From Brevundimonas sp. (GTDB lineage: Bacteria; Pseudomonadota; Alphaproteobacteria; Caulobacterales; Caulobacteraceae), in contig NZ_JAUYNX010000011.1 in the NCBI RefSeq assembly GCF_030704825.1, forward strand, positions 124,001 through 188,000: 64,000 bases of DNA, in the 5' to 3' direction. Position 1 is the first letter of the stretch, and every line of letters begins with the position of its first letter. The notes under the pieces were generated by a model. The model did not search any database. It was given only the letters and a program-made list of their open reading frames with translations, and was not told the origin of the DNA. Positions 16,649 to 25,995 of this stretch are shown one piece after another. Position numbers and translations under genes: made by a program.

Positions 16649-17158
16649 TCAGTGGCTGGTCATCCCGGTATTGATCGGGATCCGTCTCGCCCGTTCCCGG
16701 CTTTGCTCGGACTTGGGCGCGATCACCGTCAGCACCCCGTTGCGGAAGGTCGCCTGGATCGCGTCCTCATCGATGTCGCCGAGCGAGAGCCGCCGCTCGA
16801 ACCGGCCGTAGACGCGCTCGCTGAAGGCGCGGCTGCGGTCCTCGGTCTCCTGGCGCTTCTCGCCGCGCAGGGTCAGCACGCCGTCCTCGAACAGGATCTC
16901 GACGTCCTTTTCCTCCAGCCCGGGCAGCTCGGCCGTCACCCGGTACTCGCGATCGTGGTCCTGGACCTCGATCTGGGGCCAGGTAGGGCGGCCGCCCCAC
17001 AGGCCGGGGGCGTCGAACCCGCGGAAGACGTCGTCGAACAGCCGGTTCACCTCGCGGTGAAGGGTGAACAGCGGGCTCTCAGCGGAGCCCTCGACCGGCA
17101 AATTGCGGTCCCGGTCGCCGGGCCGGCTCCAGGGAACAAGATCACGTACGTTCATCAT
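16649..17158 (-). CDS. Hsp20 small heat-shock protein (class with extended N terminus)
   Basis: This 169-residue protein has an alpha-crystallin domain (about 60-155) bounded by PQIEVQDHDREYRVTAELPG and NGVLTVIAPK, and a C-terminal IPIN tail that fits the I-x-I oligomer motif. It starts MMNVRDLVPWSR and has a FDDVFRGF segment, as in the HspA/IbpA-like class common in rhizobia. Small heat-shock proteins hold unfolded clients for DnaK/ClpB. ATG at 17158 or 17155 follows GAGGAG. Its leader can fold into competing hairpins (17163-17216). Confidence 0.92.
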   Translation of the reverse strand: MMNVRDLVPWSRPGDRDRNLPVEGSAESPLFTLHREVNRLFDDVFRGFDAPGLWGGRPTWPQIEVQDHDREYRVTAELPGLEEKDVEILFEDGVLTLRGEKRQETEDRSRAFSERVYGRFERRLSLGDIDEDAIQATFRNGVLTVIAPKSEQSRERARRIPINTGMTSH

Positions 17159-17162
17159 GCTT

Positions 17163-17216
17163 CTCCTCTTCTGGCTTGCGGGAGGAGTCGAGACGGAGCC
17201 TCGCCGCCTCGACTCC
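17163..17216 (-). promoter_or_regulatory. Competing hairpins in the leader of the second hsp20 gene
   Basis: The ribosome site GAGGAG (17163-17168) can pair perfectly with CTCCTC (17182-17187), hiding it. Part of that anti-SD can instead pair in a 9-bp stem made of 17184-17192 and 17208-17216. The two folds exclude each other. This could be a second thermosensor or a simple intercistronic structure. Confidence 0.45.
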
Positions 17217-17238
17217 GAGGCTGGAGGACGCCGGCCGG

Positions 17239-17727
17239 TCAGGCAGCCTGGCGCTCCGGCTGAGGGTTGTCGATACGGCGCATCGCGGGCGGTTCGCCGG
17301 ACGCGGCGATCTCGATGCGCCGCGGCTTGAGCGCCTCCGGCACCTCACGGACCAGGTCGATCGCCAGCACGCCATTGTCATAGGCGGCCGAGGTCACGAC
17401 CACGTGGTCGGCGAGTTCGAAGCGGCGCTCGAAGTCGCGCCCGGCGATCCCGCGGTGCAGGTAGGCGCGCTCGCCGTCCTTTTCGTCGTGGATCTTGCGG
17501 CCAGAGACGACCAACAGGTTGGGCTGGGCCGTGATCTCCAGTTCGTCGGCCGCGAAGCCGGCGGCGGCCAGGGTGATCCGGTAGCCGTCCTCGCCGGTCT
17601 TTTCCACGTCGTAGGGCGGATAGCTTCGGTCGCCGTCGCTACGCATCGCGTTGTCGATGAGGTCCGCCAAGCGGTCGACGCCGATTATCGACCGGTACAG
17701 GGGCGAAAAGTCATATGCCGTTCTCAT
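17239..17727 (-). CDS. Hsp20 small heat-shock protein (IbpA-like)
   Basis: This 162-residue protein begins MRTAYDFSPLYRSIIGVDRLADLID, the typical start of alphaproteobacterial HspD/IbpA-like proteins. An alpha-crystallin domain follows (YPPYDVEKTGEDGYRITLAAAGF through DNGVLAIDLVREVPE) with an RRIEI tail carrying the I-x-I motif. I chose the ATG at 17727 rather than 17733, because the GGAG site abuts the latter and is six bases from the former. It is first in a four-gene operon. Heat control is predicted at transcription (17824-17851) and at translation (ROSE, 17734-17817). Confidence 0.94.
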   Translation of the reverse strand: MRTAYDFSPLYRSIIGVDRLADLIDNAMRSDGDRSYPPYDVEKTGEDGYRITLAAAGFAADELEITAQPNLLVVSGRKIHDEKDGERAYLHRGIAGRDFERRFELADHVVVTSAAYDNGVLAIDLVREVPEALKPRRIEIAASGEPPAMRRIDNPQPERQAA

Positions 17728-17733
17728 TTCCAT

Positions 17734-17817
17734 CTCCTCGAACGAGCAAGTTGGACATGGAGAGGCGCCCGGAAGCGGAGCGCCTCCCGACCGCCAGGCC
17801 CTTGCGGCGCCTGGCGG
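17734..17817 (-). ncRNA. ROSE-type RNA thermometer in hsp20 5' leader
   Basis: On the minus strand the leader has three successive hairpins. The first has 9-bp arms at 17809-17817 and 17791-17799. The second has 7-bp arms at 17780-17786 and 17762-17768. The third pairs CUUGCUC (17744-17750) with the SD GAGGAG (17734-17739). The last stem contains the U-U-G-C-U element facing the SD with a G opposite G, the hallmark of ROSE elements in alpha- and gammaproteobacterial hsp20 leaders. On heating, the weak stem would melt and free the ribosome site. Confidence 0.75.
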
Positions 17818-17823
17818 TGGAGG

Positions 17824-17851
17824 AGTTAGGAAGGTTCAAAACGGCGTCAAG
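17824..17851 (-). promoter_or_regulatory. Sigma-32-like heat-shock promoter
   Basis: On the minus strand CTTGAC and CCTAACT are spaced by 15 bases. Alphaproteobacterial RpoH promoters have CTTGAC and a C-Y-T-A-T-N-T type -10. Transcription would begin close to 17817, exactly where the first ROSE hairpin starts. Confidence 0.6.
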
Positions 17852-17976
17852 GCCCGGCTAGCCGGTCTCGCGGCGAAAAAATGGAGAATCGCAGACGCTC
17901 GCCTTCACGATCACCGGGCGGCTCCGTCTTCCGCGATCCAAGAAAGAGAAGGTCGGCTGTGTGCGAATTTGTCGAT

Positions 17977-18000
17977 GTCCGCTCCTGGCGCAAAACGGCT
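17977..18000. repeat. GTCCGCT-type repeat fragment, left flank
   Basis: GTCCGCTCCTGGCGCAAA here matches GTCCGCTTCTGGCGCAAA at 18878-18895 with one difference. The copies lie on either side of the unknown gene 17999-18766, in the same orientation. Confidence 0.55.
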
Positions 18001-18766
18001 ACCGCCTCGAGGCTCCCCAAGGATAGAGCCGCCGCAGTTCCTTCTCCAGGAGTTCGGGCAGGTTCACTCCCAGCCGGCGAAACTCACTGTCGAACCGGGC
18101 GTGAGCGGCTCGCCGGGCTTCAATCAGTTGGCGGATTCCCGGCTGATCGACGGCGGCTGGTCCCCCGCGAAATTCATCGGCCCGCGCGATGCTGATCGGT
18201 CGAAACTCCCCGTACTCACGCTTGATGATCGCGTGGGTCAGCGCCCCAACCTCCCGGACGGAAAGCATTTCGACGAAGCCGGCCAAAGCCCCGTCGATGG
18301 CCGGTGTGCCGACTTCATCGAAATAGTCTGTGATGCCGTTGTTCTGCATATAGTGGGCGAAATCGCCGACGTGGAGCGCCATCCTCTCCGTCAGTATGAG
18401 CGCGCGGTCTCCCAGCACCCGGACGGTGAGCGCCACCCGCTCGCGGATGATCGCGGTGCATTTGCTGGTCCATGGCCTGGATGCCGGAAAGTAGGGCGTC
18501 CGGTTATCGACGGGGAGTACGGGCGCGACGTCGCCCCGCTCCATGGCGTCGATCAGCGACCGCCCGTCTGCCGGATTGATCCGGCTCCGCACGAAGCTCT
18601 CCATCAGCGCCCGGCGGGCAAGGGGAGACCAGAACGTCTCCCCGGGATACCTCGCCAGATAGTCCTCGACCTGGCGCGTCTGGTCGACCGTCAGCGGCGG
18701 AAGATCGGCCGCGAAACGCGCGCTCGCATAGGCGTGCGGTTTCAGGAAGGGTTCGATACCGCTCAT
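17999..18766 (-). CDS. Hypothetical soluble protein
   Basis: I do not recognise this 255-residue protein. It has no signal peptide or membrane segment and is rich in Arg, Leu and Ala, with a likely all-helical C-terminal half (ELLEKELRRLYPWGASRR at the end). Segments such as ARADEFRGGPAAVDQPGIRQLIEARRAAHARFD look conserved in character. It stands alone, flanked by copies of a short direct repeat (17977-18000 and 18852-18904), and may be an inserted gene. Confidence 0.6.
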   Translation of the reverse strand: MSGIEPFLKPHAYASARFAADLPPLTVDQTRQVEDYLARYPGETFWSPLARRALMESFVRSRINPADGRSLIDAMERGDVAPVLPVDNRTPYFPASRPWTSKCTAIIRERVALTVRVLGDRALILTERMALHVGDFAHYMQNNGITDYFDEVGTPAIDGALAGFVEMLSVREVGALTHAIIKREYGEFRPISIARADEFRGGPAAVDQPGIRQLIEARRAAHARFDSEFRRLGVNLPELLEKELRRLYPWGASRR

Positions 18767-18851
18767 CCCCCGACCATGCCGGAGTTGGCTTAGCTTCTCG
18801 TTACGCTTCGCCTAATTCACGGAGCGTCATGCCCTGGTCCCTTCCCGCGAG

Positions 18852-18904
18852 TGTCCGCTTCTCGTCCCAGCGCCAAGGTCCGCTTCTGGCGCAAAGCTGA
18901 CGCC
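18852..18904. repeat. GTCCGCT-type repeat fragments, right flank
   Basis: Two adjacent units begin TGTCCGCTTCT and GGTCCGCTTCT, at 18852 and 18877. The second is an 18-base match, with one mismatch, to the copy at 17978. Confidence 0.5.
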
Positions 18905-18907
18905 CCC

Positions 18908-19179
18908 TCACACCTCCTCCTCCCAATCCCGCCCGATCTCCCGGCGCCCCGCGCAGAACCGCTGGTGCTGGGCCTGCATCCGCGCCGGGGGGCTGTTCGG
19001 CGGGTGCTGCGGCCACAGGTCGTCGGCCTCGTTCCAGTAGCGCTCGGCCCATCCGCCCTCCACGCCGCGGGCGACGTCCGGCGCCGCCTTTTCCGGGCCC
19101 GGCGCGCGGGCGCGCCAGCGCAGGGCCGGGGCGGCTCCGCCCCGCTTCTCGCGGGCCCCCGAACGCCTGACCCCTCCCC
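18908..19179 (-). pseudogene. Duplicated C-terminal fragment of the adjacent HTH gene
   Basis: Directly downstream of the HTH gene, in another frame, an open stretch encodes ALRWRARAPG, then GGWAERYWNEADDLW, and ends REIGRDWEEEV. It is recognisably similar to the end of the upstream protein ([10 protein letters not shown] ... [14 protein letters not shown]). No start codon lies between the upstream stop (19180-19182) and the start of similarity near 19126. It is best read as a tandem duplicate remnant, or as an original longer C terminus cut off by a frameshift. Confidence 0.5.
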
Positions 19180-19815
19180 TTACATCTCCCCCGGCTCCCG
19201 CTCCCGCAGCCGCCCGTCCGCGTCCCAATACCGGTCCGCCCAGCCCTCGGCCTCGGCCGCCCGGCGGTCCGCCTCCGCCGCCCCGGCGCCATAGGTCTGC
19301 GCCCGCCAGCGCAGGGCGAAGCCGCCCCAGCGGACGCCGGGGCGGACGCCCTCGGCCAGCATTTCATGGGCCAGTTCGACGGCGCGGTCCTCGACGATCT
19401 GGCCGACCTTGAGGCGCACCGCTTCCTCTTCCTCTTCCGTGGGCTCCGGCGTCCCGTCGACCGCGTCCAGCCGGGCCAGGGCCTCGGCCGCCTTCAGCTG
19501 GACCAGGGCCTCCGCGGCCCGGCCTTCGGCCAGCAGGGCGGCGGCGCGGTCGACGGCGCGGCGGCGGACCTCGTCCGGCGCGGGCGGGGCCTCCGCGCCG
19601 GCGGCGGCGATCCGCTCGCCCGGCAGGTCGCGGTCGGACCGCTCGGCCTGGTGGCGCCGCGACCAGCCCTCGCGCCGGCATTTCTTCCTTAGATTGGCCA
19701 GGCCGACGTCGAACCGCCGGGCCACCGACGGCCCGCTCTCGCCGGCCTCATAGGCCAGCCGCACCCGCGCCCAGACCTCGGGGCCGCGATATTTTCTCAG
19801 ACGGAAATGGTCCAT
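19180..19815 (-). CDS. HTH protein of the RLRKYRGPE family (paralogue 1)
   Basis: This 211-residue protein has an N-terminal segment of about 50 residues ([20 protein letters not shown], then [27 protein letters not shown]) that is nearly identical to the protein at 36110-36514. It has the spacing of a helix-turn-helix such as those of terminase small subunits or transposase-like DNA-binding regions. An Ala-rich helical middle and the ALRWRA...WADRYW tail follow. ATG at 19815 is preferred to 19920 because the paralogue begins at the same residue. It may bind DNA; no partner is evident. Confidence 0.65.
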   Translation of the reverse strand: MDHFRLRKYRGPEVWARVRLAYEAGESGPSVARRFDVGLANLRKKCRREGWSRRHQAERSDRDLPGERIAAAGAEAPPAPDEVRRRAVDRAAALLAEGRAAEALVQLKAAEALARLDAVDGTPEPTEEEEEAVRLKVGQIVEDRAVELAHEMLAEGVRPGVRWGGFALRWRAQTYGAGAAEADRRAAEAEGWADRYWDADGRLREREPGEM

Positions 19816-19990
19816 GGCCGCAGCGGACCACGCCCCTGCGTCAAAACCGGACGCAGGCGTATCCCGTGTCGCCCAATTCCCTCCCGCCGTCGTCGATGTC
19901 GTGCTTTCCGCGTCGTCCAATTCTCTCCCGGTCGAAGCCGCCGACGCGAAGCGTCATCCCGTCCCAAACTCGCGCTGGGGCCGCCAGTCG

Positions 19991-20183
19991 AGGTTCATCA
20001 CAAAGGCCACGAAGAAGGCACGAAGGACACGAAGGGAGCGGGGATGCGGCTTGGTCGACGCGACCTGCCCGTCCTCGAATTGCGGCTTCGCCGCCTTCAA
20101 GGATCGACGCGGGCCCGGCTGTCTCAGCCGCGCCGAACTCTTTGTGTTCTTTGTGTATTCTTCGTGCCCTTTGTGATGAACCT
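19991..20183. repeat. 193-bp palindromic element with ~44-bp inverted ends
   Basis: The left arm 19991-20034 (AGGTTCATCACAAAGG, then CACGAAGAA) matches the inverse of 20140-20183 at almost every position. The CACGAAGGACACGAAG-like wording is familiar from repeats scattered in several phyla. It also gives spurious reading frames with [15 protein letters not shown] peptides. The remaining 19816-19990 and 20184-20210 hold no gene that I can support. Confidence 0.75.
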
Positions 20184-20210
20184 TGGCTCGCGGTCCTCGC
20201 ACGGGGCCGG

Positions 20211-20238
20211 AAAAAAGGGCGGCCCCTGCGAGCCGCCC
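20211..20238 (-). terminator. Intrinsic terminator of the dnaG-rpoD operon
   Basis: On the minus strand stem GGGCGGC / GCCGCCC with an 8-base loop is followed by six T. It starts 10 bases after the rpoD stop. Confidence 0.85.
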
Positions 20239-20248
20239 CCTGTCCGTA

Positions 20249-22207
<1,959 letters not shown>

Positions 22208-22276
22208 ACAGTCTCTTCTCCGGGTGGAGGGCTGATCAGGCCGTCCGCCAAATACAACGTGTGGCGGGTTCGTTGG

Positions 22277-24142
22277 TTACGAGCCCGCGCTGTCTTCCCA
22301 AATCTCTCCGGTTTTGATCGCGCGACGCAAAGCATCCCGCTCGGCTTTCAGCCTGCGGAACGCCTCGTCCTGGCCCGGCATGCCTGCCGCCGAGCTCAGT
22401 GCATCCTCCAGCGCCGCCACGCGAGTGAGCGCGTCGAACGCCTGCGACCATCGGACCCTTGCTTCGGCGAGGGGCGCATTTGCGGCCAGGAAAGGCGCGC
22501 CGGACTTTGCCGCCGCCTTCTCGACCTCGCGCACTAAAGCATCGTGACCCGATTGCGCCAGATGGCGACGCAGCGCCGCCGAGTCAAGGTCCTGACCCGA
22601 GAAGCGCAGGCGGACCATCTCCTGCGCCAGCCCGTCCAGGGCCGGATCACCGAAGCCATGCGACGAGATCGCCTCCAGATGATCGTCCATCCGTTCCGGA
22701 TCGTCGATGGCGCCGTGGGCGAGGGCCGCGGCCACCGGCTCGATGGAACGGCTCAACGACTGCATCGCCTGGGCGCCCTCGGCGGTCTGGCCCAGTTTGG
22801 GCGGCGGGCCCGGCCGCCAGCGTCCGCCAGAGCTTGTCGCCGGCTGGCCCTGCGGCGCGCGGCGCGCCGGGAACAGGGCGTCGAAACGGTCGAACAGTTC
22901 CCGTCGATACTGTTCCGCCAGATCCTTGTCCTGGATGGCCGAGGCGGCCTGACGCAGCCGGCCCTTCAGCCCGGCGCGGCGCTCCGGCGAATCCAGCGGC
23001 TCGACCTCCGCCTCCTTCTGGAACAGCACCTCGGCGAACGGCCGTGTCGTGGTCATGGCCTGCCGCAGGGCCGGCGCGCCCTTGTCGCGCAGGATGTCGT
23101 CGGGGTCCTGACCACCCTCCAGCAAGGCGAAGCGGAATGATCGCCCCGACTTCAGCTGCGGTAGGGCCCGGTCGATGGCGCGATAGGCCGCCCTGCGTCC
23201 CGCCGCGTCGCCGTCGAAACACAGGACCGGCTCGTGCGAGACGCGCCACAGCCGCTCCATCTGCTCCTCGGTCAGGGCGGTGCCCATCGGCGCGACAGCG
23301 GGAATGCCCGCGCGATGGCAGGCGATGACGTCCATATAGCCCTCGACCACCACGATGGCCTGATCGCTTTTGCTCTCGGCCCCGAGGATGCGGCGCGCCT
23401 CGGGCAGGCCGTACAGGGTCGCGCCCTTGTGGAAGAGCGGGCTCTCCGGGCCATTCAGATATTTGGCGCGGTCGTCGGGGTTCATGGCCCGGCCGCCGAA
23501 GCTGACGATCCGACCGCGCGCGTCGAGGATGGGGAACATGAGCCGGTCGCGGAACCGGTCATAGGGCTGCCCGCCGCTCTCGGGCGCGATCAGCATCCCC
23601 GCCTCGACCAGATCGCCCGGCCTGGCCCCGCGCTGGACCAGGGCGTTCTTCAGCCCCTCGCGGTCGTTCGGCGCATAGCCGAGGCCGAACCGCTCCCACT
23701 GGTCCTCGGGCAGGCCGCGCTTTTCCAGATATTCTCGCGCCGCCTTGCCGGGCGAGCGGCGCAGATTGGCGGCGAACCATTTCTGGGCCAGATCCATCCA
23801 GTCGGTCAGGCCCTGCTTCTTCGCCTCGCGCTCGGCCGCCTGCGGATCCTCGGCCGGCAGGGCCATGCCCGCCTCGCCGGCCAACCGCTGCACCGCCTCG
23901 ACGAAGGACAGCCGCTCGGTCTCCTGCAGGAAGCTGATGACGTCGCCGTGCTTGCCCGACGAGAAGTCGTGGAAGAACCCCTTGTCGTCATTGACGAAGA
24001 AGGACGGCGACTTCTCCTTGGTGAAGGGCGACAGGCCGACGTACTCGCGTCCCTGCCGCTTGAGCTTCACCGTCCGTCCGATGATGTCGGACGGGCGAAG
24101 GCGGGCCTTCAGTTCTTCAAGGAAGCGGTCGTCGAAGCGCAC
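22277..24142 (-). CDS. dnaG: DNA primase, without zinc ligands
   Basis: This 621-residue protein has the DnaG order: N-terminal zinc-finger-like domain, catalytic TOPRIM core with VVVEGYMDVIACHRAGI and FDGDAAGRRAAYRAIDRALP, then a C-terminal helicase-binding domain. It makes RNA primers at the replication fork with DnaB. In the first domain the usual Cys and His are replaced: LSPFTKEKSPSFFV has Ser and Thr, and FHDFSSGKHGD lacks both Cys. So no zinc can be held there. The start is GTG at 24142. Inverted DnaA-box-like sites lie 120-140 bases upstream. Confidence 0.98.
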   Translation of the reverse strand: MRFDDRFLEELKARLRPSDIIGRTVKLKRQGREYVGLSPFTKEKSPSFFVNDDKGFFHDFSSGKHGDVISFLQETERLSFVEAVQRLAGEAGMALPAEDPQAAEREAKKQGLTDWMDLAQKWFAANLRRSPGKAAREYLEKRGLPEDQWERFGLGYAPNDREGLKNALVQRGARPGDLVEAGMLIAPESGGQPYDRFRDRLMFPILDARGRIVSFGGRAMNPDDRAKYLNGPESPLFHKGATLYGLPEARRILGAESKSDQAIVVVEGYMDVIACHRAGIPAVAPMGTALTEEQMERLWRVSHEPVLCFDGDAAGRRAAYRAIDRALPQLKSGRSFRFALLEGGQDPDDILRDKGAPALRQAMTTTRPFAEVLFQKEAEVEPLDSPERRAGLKGRLRQAASAIQDKDLAEQYRRELFDRFDALFPARRAPQGQPATSSGGRWRPGPPPKLGQTAEGAQAMQSLSRSIEPVAAALAHGAIDDPERMDDHLEAISSHGFGDPALDGLAQEMVRLRFSGQDLDSAALRRHLAQSGHDALVREVEKAAAKSGAPFLAANAPLAEARVRWSQAFDALTRVAALEDALSSAAGMPGQDEAFRRLKAERDALRRAIKTGEIWEDSAGS

Positions 24143-24259
24143 GAGCGTCTTATAGCGCGCGACTCAGCCTGCGGGGCCTTTTACCTTTCGTTAACCACAA
24201 AGGCCAAAGAGCGGCGATAACTGCCTGAAAATACGCATAGTTTTCTTCCAATAACGGAA

Positions 24260-24281
24260 CTATCCACATGCCTGTGGATTA
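24260..24281. promoter_or_regulatory. Inverted pair of DnaA-box-like sites upstream of dnaG
   Basis: CTATCCACA on the plus strand and TAATCCACA on the minus strand each match the DnaA box TTATCCACA at 8 of 9 positions. They face each other across four bases, giving a perfect palindrome ATCCACA-TGCC-TGTGGAT. The site could link dnaG-rpoD expression to DnaA. Confidence 0.5.
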
Positions 24282-24365
24282 ACCATGTGCCCGTCACAGA
24301 AGGCGACGGAGACAGGCGGCCCCGCGGCGAAGATCGCGGATCCGCTCGAGAGTGAAGGCCCGCCC

Positions 24366-24632
24366 ATGTTCATGACCATCGCCCGTCCGGCGGTGGAGCC
24401 CCACGGTCCCGACGCCGTCGCCGTCCCCGGTTCCCCAGCCATTCAGTCCCTGCCGCCTCGCGCCCTGCACGCCCGCCTGCTTGAGAATGCGGCCCTGAGG
24501 CGCAGACGCGGCGCCGAACGGCTACGAAGCCGCCGGTACGACGACGCCGACTACTGGCTGCACGCCGCGCCCGTGGCCGTCCGCAAGGCCAGCGCCCTGC
24601 GGGAAGAGAAGAGCTTCGCCCCCCTTCCCTAG
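24366..24632 (+). CDS. Small hypothetical protein
   Basis: This ORF of 88 residues starts MFMTIARPAVEPHG, has an Arg-rich helical centre (LENAALRRRRGAERLRSRRYDDADYWLHAAP) and no signal or membrane segment. GAAGG lies about 7 bases before the ATG, and third-position GC is as in real genes. It overlaps the stop of the convergent acyltransferase-like gene by four bases. I know no family for it; the frame could still be chance. Confidence 0.5.
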   Translation: MFMTIARPAVEPHGPDAVAVPGSPAIQSLPPRALHARLLENAALRRRRGAERLRSRRYDDADYWLHAAPVAVRKASALREEKSFAPLP

Positions 24633-25867
24633 AGATACCCCAGCCACCAGTCGCGCCGGCGGCGTTTGACGCCTTCGAACCAGCGCGACAGCGGATAGAG
24701 GAGCGCCAGGACCGCCAGCCAGGCGACATAGACCCCCGCCAGACCGAAGCCCCACTCCGCCTGGATCACCCGGCCGGGATCACCCAGCATGTTGAAGAAG
24801 GCCGACGGCGGCACGCCCATCGCCGTCCCGACCGCCAGCGCCAGCCCGTGGGCCAGAAAAACGTGCAGCACATAGGTGAACAGCGGTGTGCGGCCGAAGG
24901 TCTCCAATCTGCTCGCCAACGGTCCGCCCAGTCGGGCCAGACCCGGGAGCAGGGCCAGCGACACGCCGAGTGTGACCAGCACATAGTCCAGCGATGGCGG
25001 ATATTTGCTGACGTTGATGAAGGACAGGGCGGTCCACAGCGGCTCGGGCTGCGCCGCCCATGGTCGTGGGTCGCCGTAGAGGTTTATCCCGCGCACCACC
25101 GCGAACAGGGCCAGAAGCCCGCCCGCCAGCATCAGGATCGTTCGGGCCCGCGGGCCTTCCTGTTGCTGGAACAGGCCGCCAAGCCCGTAGCCGAGCAGCA
25201 TCACCCCCAGCCAGGGCACAAAGGGATAGGCGACGAATCCTCCCAGCCCCGGTCCAAACTCCAGCGTCGCATTCCAGGCCGGCCCGAAGGCGCCCAGATC
25301 GGAAGGATCGATCGGGGCCACCAGCTGATGCCCGGCGACGATCACCGCCCCAAGCGCCAGCAGCGTTTGGCGTGGAAGCCAGATCAGCGCCGCCATCGCC
25401 AGCATCGAGGCGCCGATGGCCCAGATCACCTGCAGGAACAGGCCCCCGCCGAAGTTGAAGCCCCACTGGACTATGGTCAGCTCCAGCAGGATCAGCCACG
25501 CGCCGCGCGTCGCCAGAAAGCGACTCAGGTCGATCCGGTTCTTGCCGTTCGCGCGCTGCAAGAACACCGACACCCCCGCCAGAAAGACGAAGGTCGGGGC
25601 GCACAGGTGCGTCGCCCAGCGGGTCATGAACAGCGCCGGATCGCCGGACTCCAGCCCGAGGGGATCGGCGGTGAAGGCCGCCCGATGAAAGAAGTCGCGC
25701 ACATGGTCCAGCACCATCAGCACGATCACCAGACCGCGCAGCCGATCGATCGCGTCGATCCGGGCCGCACCGGACCGGGTCATGCCGCCGGCCGTGACCG
25801 TCGGCGAGGCCAGGGGCGCGTCGTGTGGCACCCCCTCCTCCGGAGCTTCGACGGATTGTGCGGTCAA
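24629..25867 (-). CDS. DUF1624/heparan-glucosaminide acetyltransferase-like membrane protein
   Basis: This protein of about 412 residues opens with RIDAIDRLRGLVIVLMVLDHVRDFFH, the signature of the DUF1624 and NAGAT-like acyltransferase family. The His/Asp pair in VLDHVRD and about ten membrane segments follow. Typical length is matched. I place the start at a TTG (25867), because GGGGGAG lies 8 bases upstream; the ATG at 25783, directly before the conserved part, is the alternative. The family is thought to move acyl groups across the membrane; the substrate is not known here. Confidence 0.85.
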   Translation of the reverse strand: MTAQSVEAPEEGVPHDAPLASPTVTAGGMTRSGAARIDAIDRLRGLVIVLMVLDHVRDFFHRAAFTADPLGLESGDPALFMTRWATHLCAPTFVFLAGVSVFLQRANGKNRIDLSRFLATRGAWLILLELTIVQWGFNFGGGLFLQVIWAIGASMLAMAALIWLPRQTLLALGAVIVAGHQLVAPIDPSDLGAFGPAWNATLEFGPGLGGFVAYPFVPWLGVMLLGYGLGGLFQQQEGPRARTILMLAGGLLALFAVVRGINLYGDPRPWAAQPEPLWTALSFINVSKYPPSLDYVLVTLGVSLALLPGLARLGGPLASRLETFGRTPLFTYVLHVFLAHGLALAVGTAMGVPPSAFFNMLGDPGRVIQAEWGFGLAGVYVAWLAVLALLYPLSRWFEGVKRRRRDWWLGYL

Positions 25868-25995
25868 GTGGCGTGCTCCCCCGACATGGCGCCCCATCCT
25901 GGCCCGACCGGCGAACCGGCGCCAGACGCCCTCGCATCTGGTCAGGCGGTCAGGGCCGTGGTTGTGTACAGGCGCATCTCCGGGGGGAACCACTC

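Noticed and set aside
18801..19367. 188-residue minus-strand frame
   Set aside because: It crosses the HTH gene in another frame and its composition is that of a shadow frame.
19954..20202. 82-residue frame with [15 protein letters not shown] wording
   Set aside because: It arises from the inverted CACGAAG repeat itself; such spurious proteins are common in databases.
24370..24729. 119-residue minus-strand frame covering the small gene at 24366
   Set aside because: It overlaps two better-supported genes and is Arg/Gly-rich without motifs.
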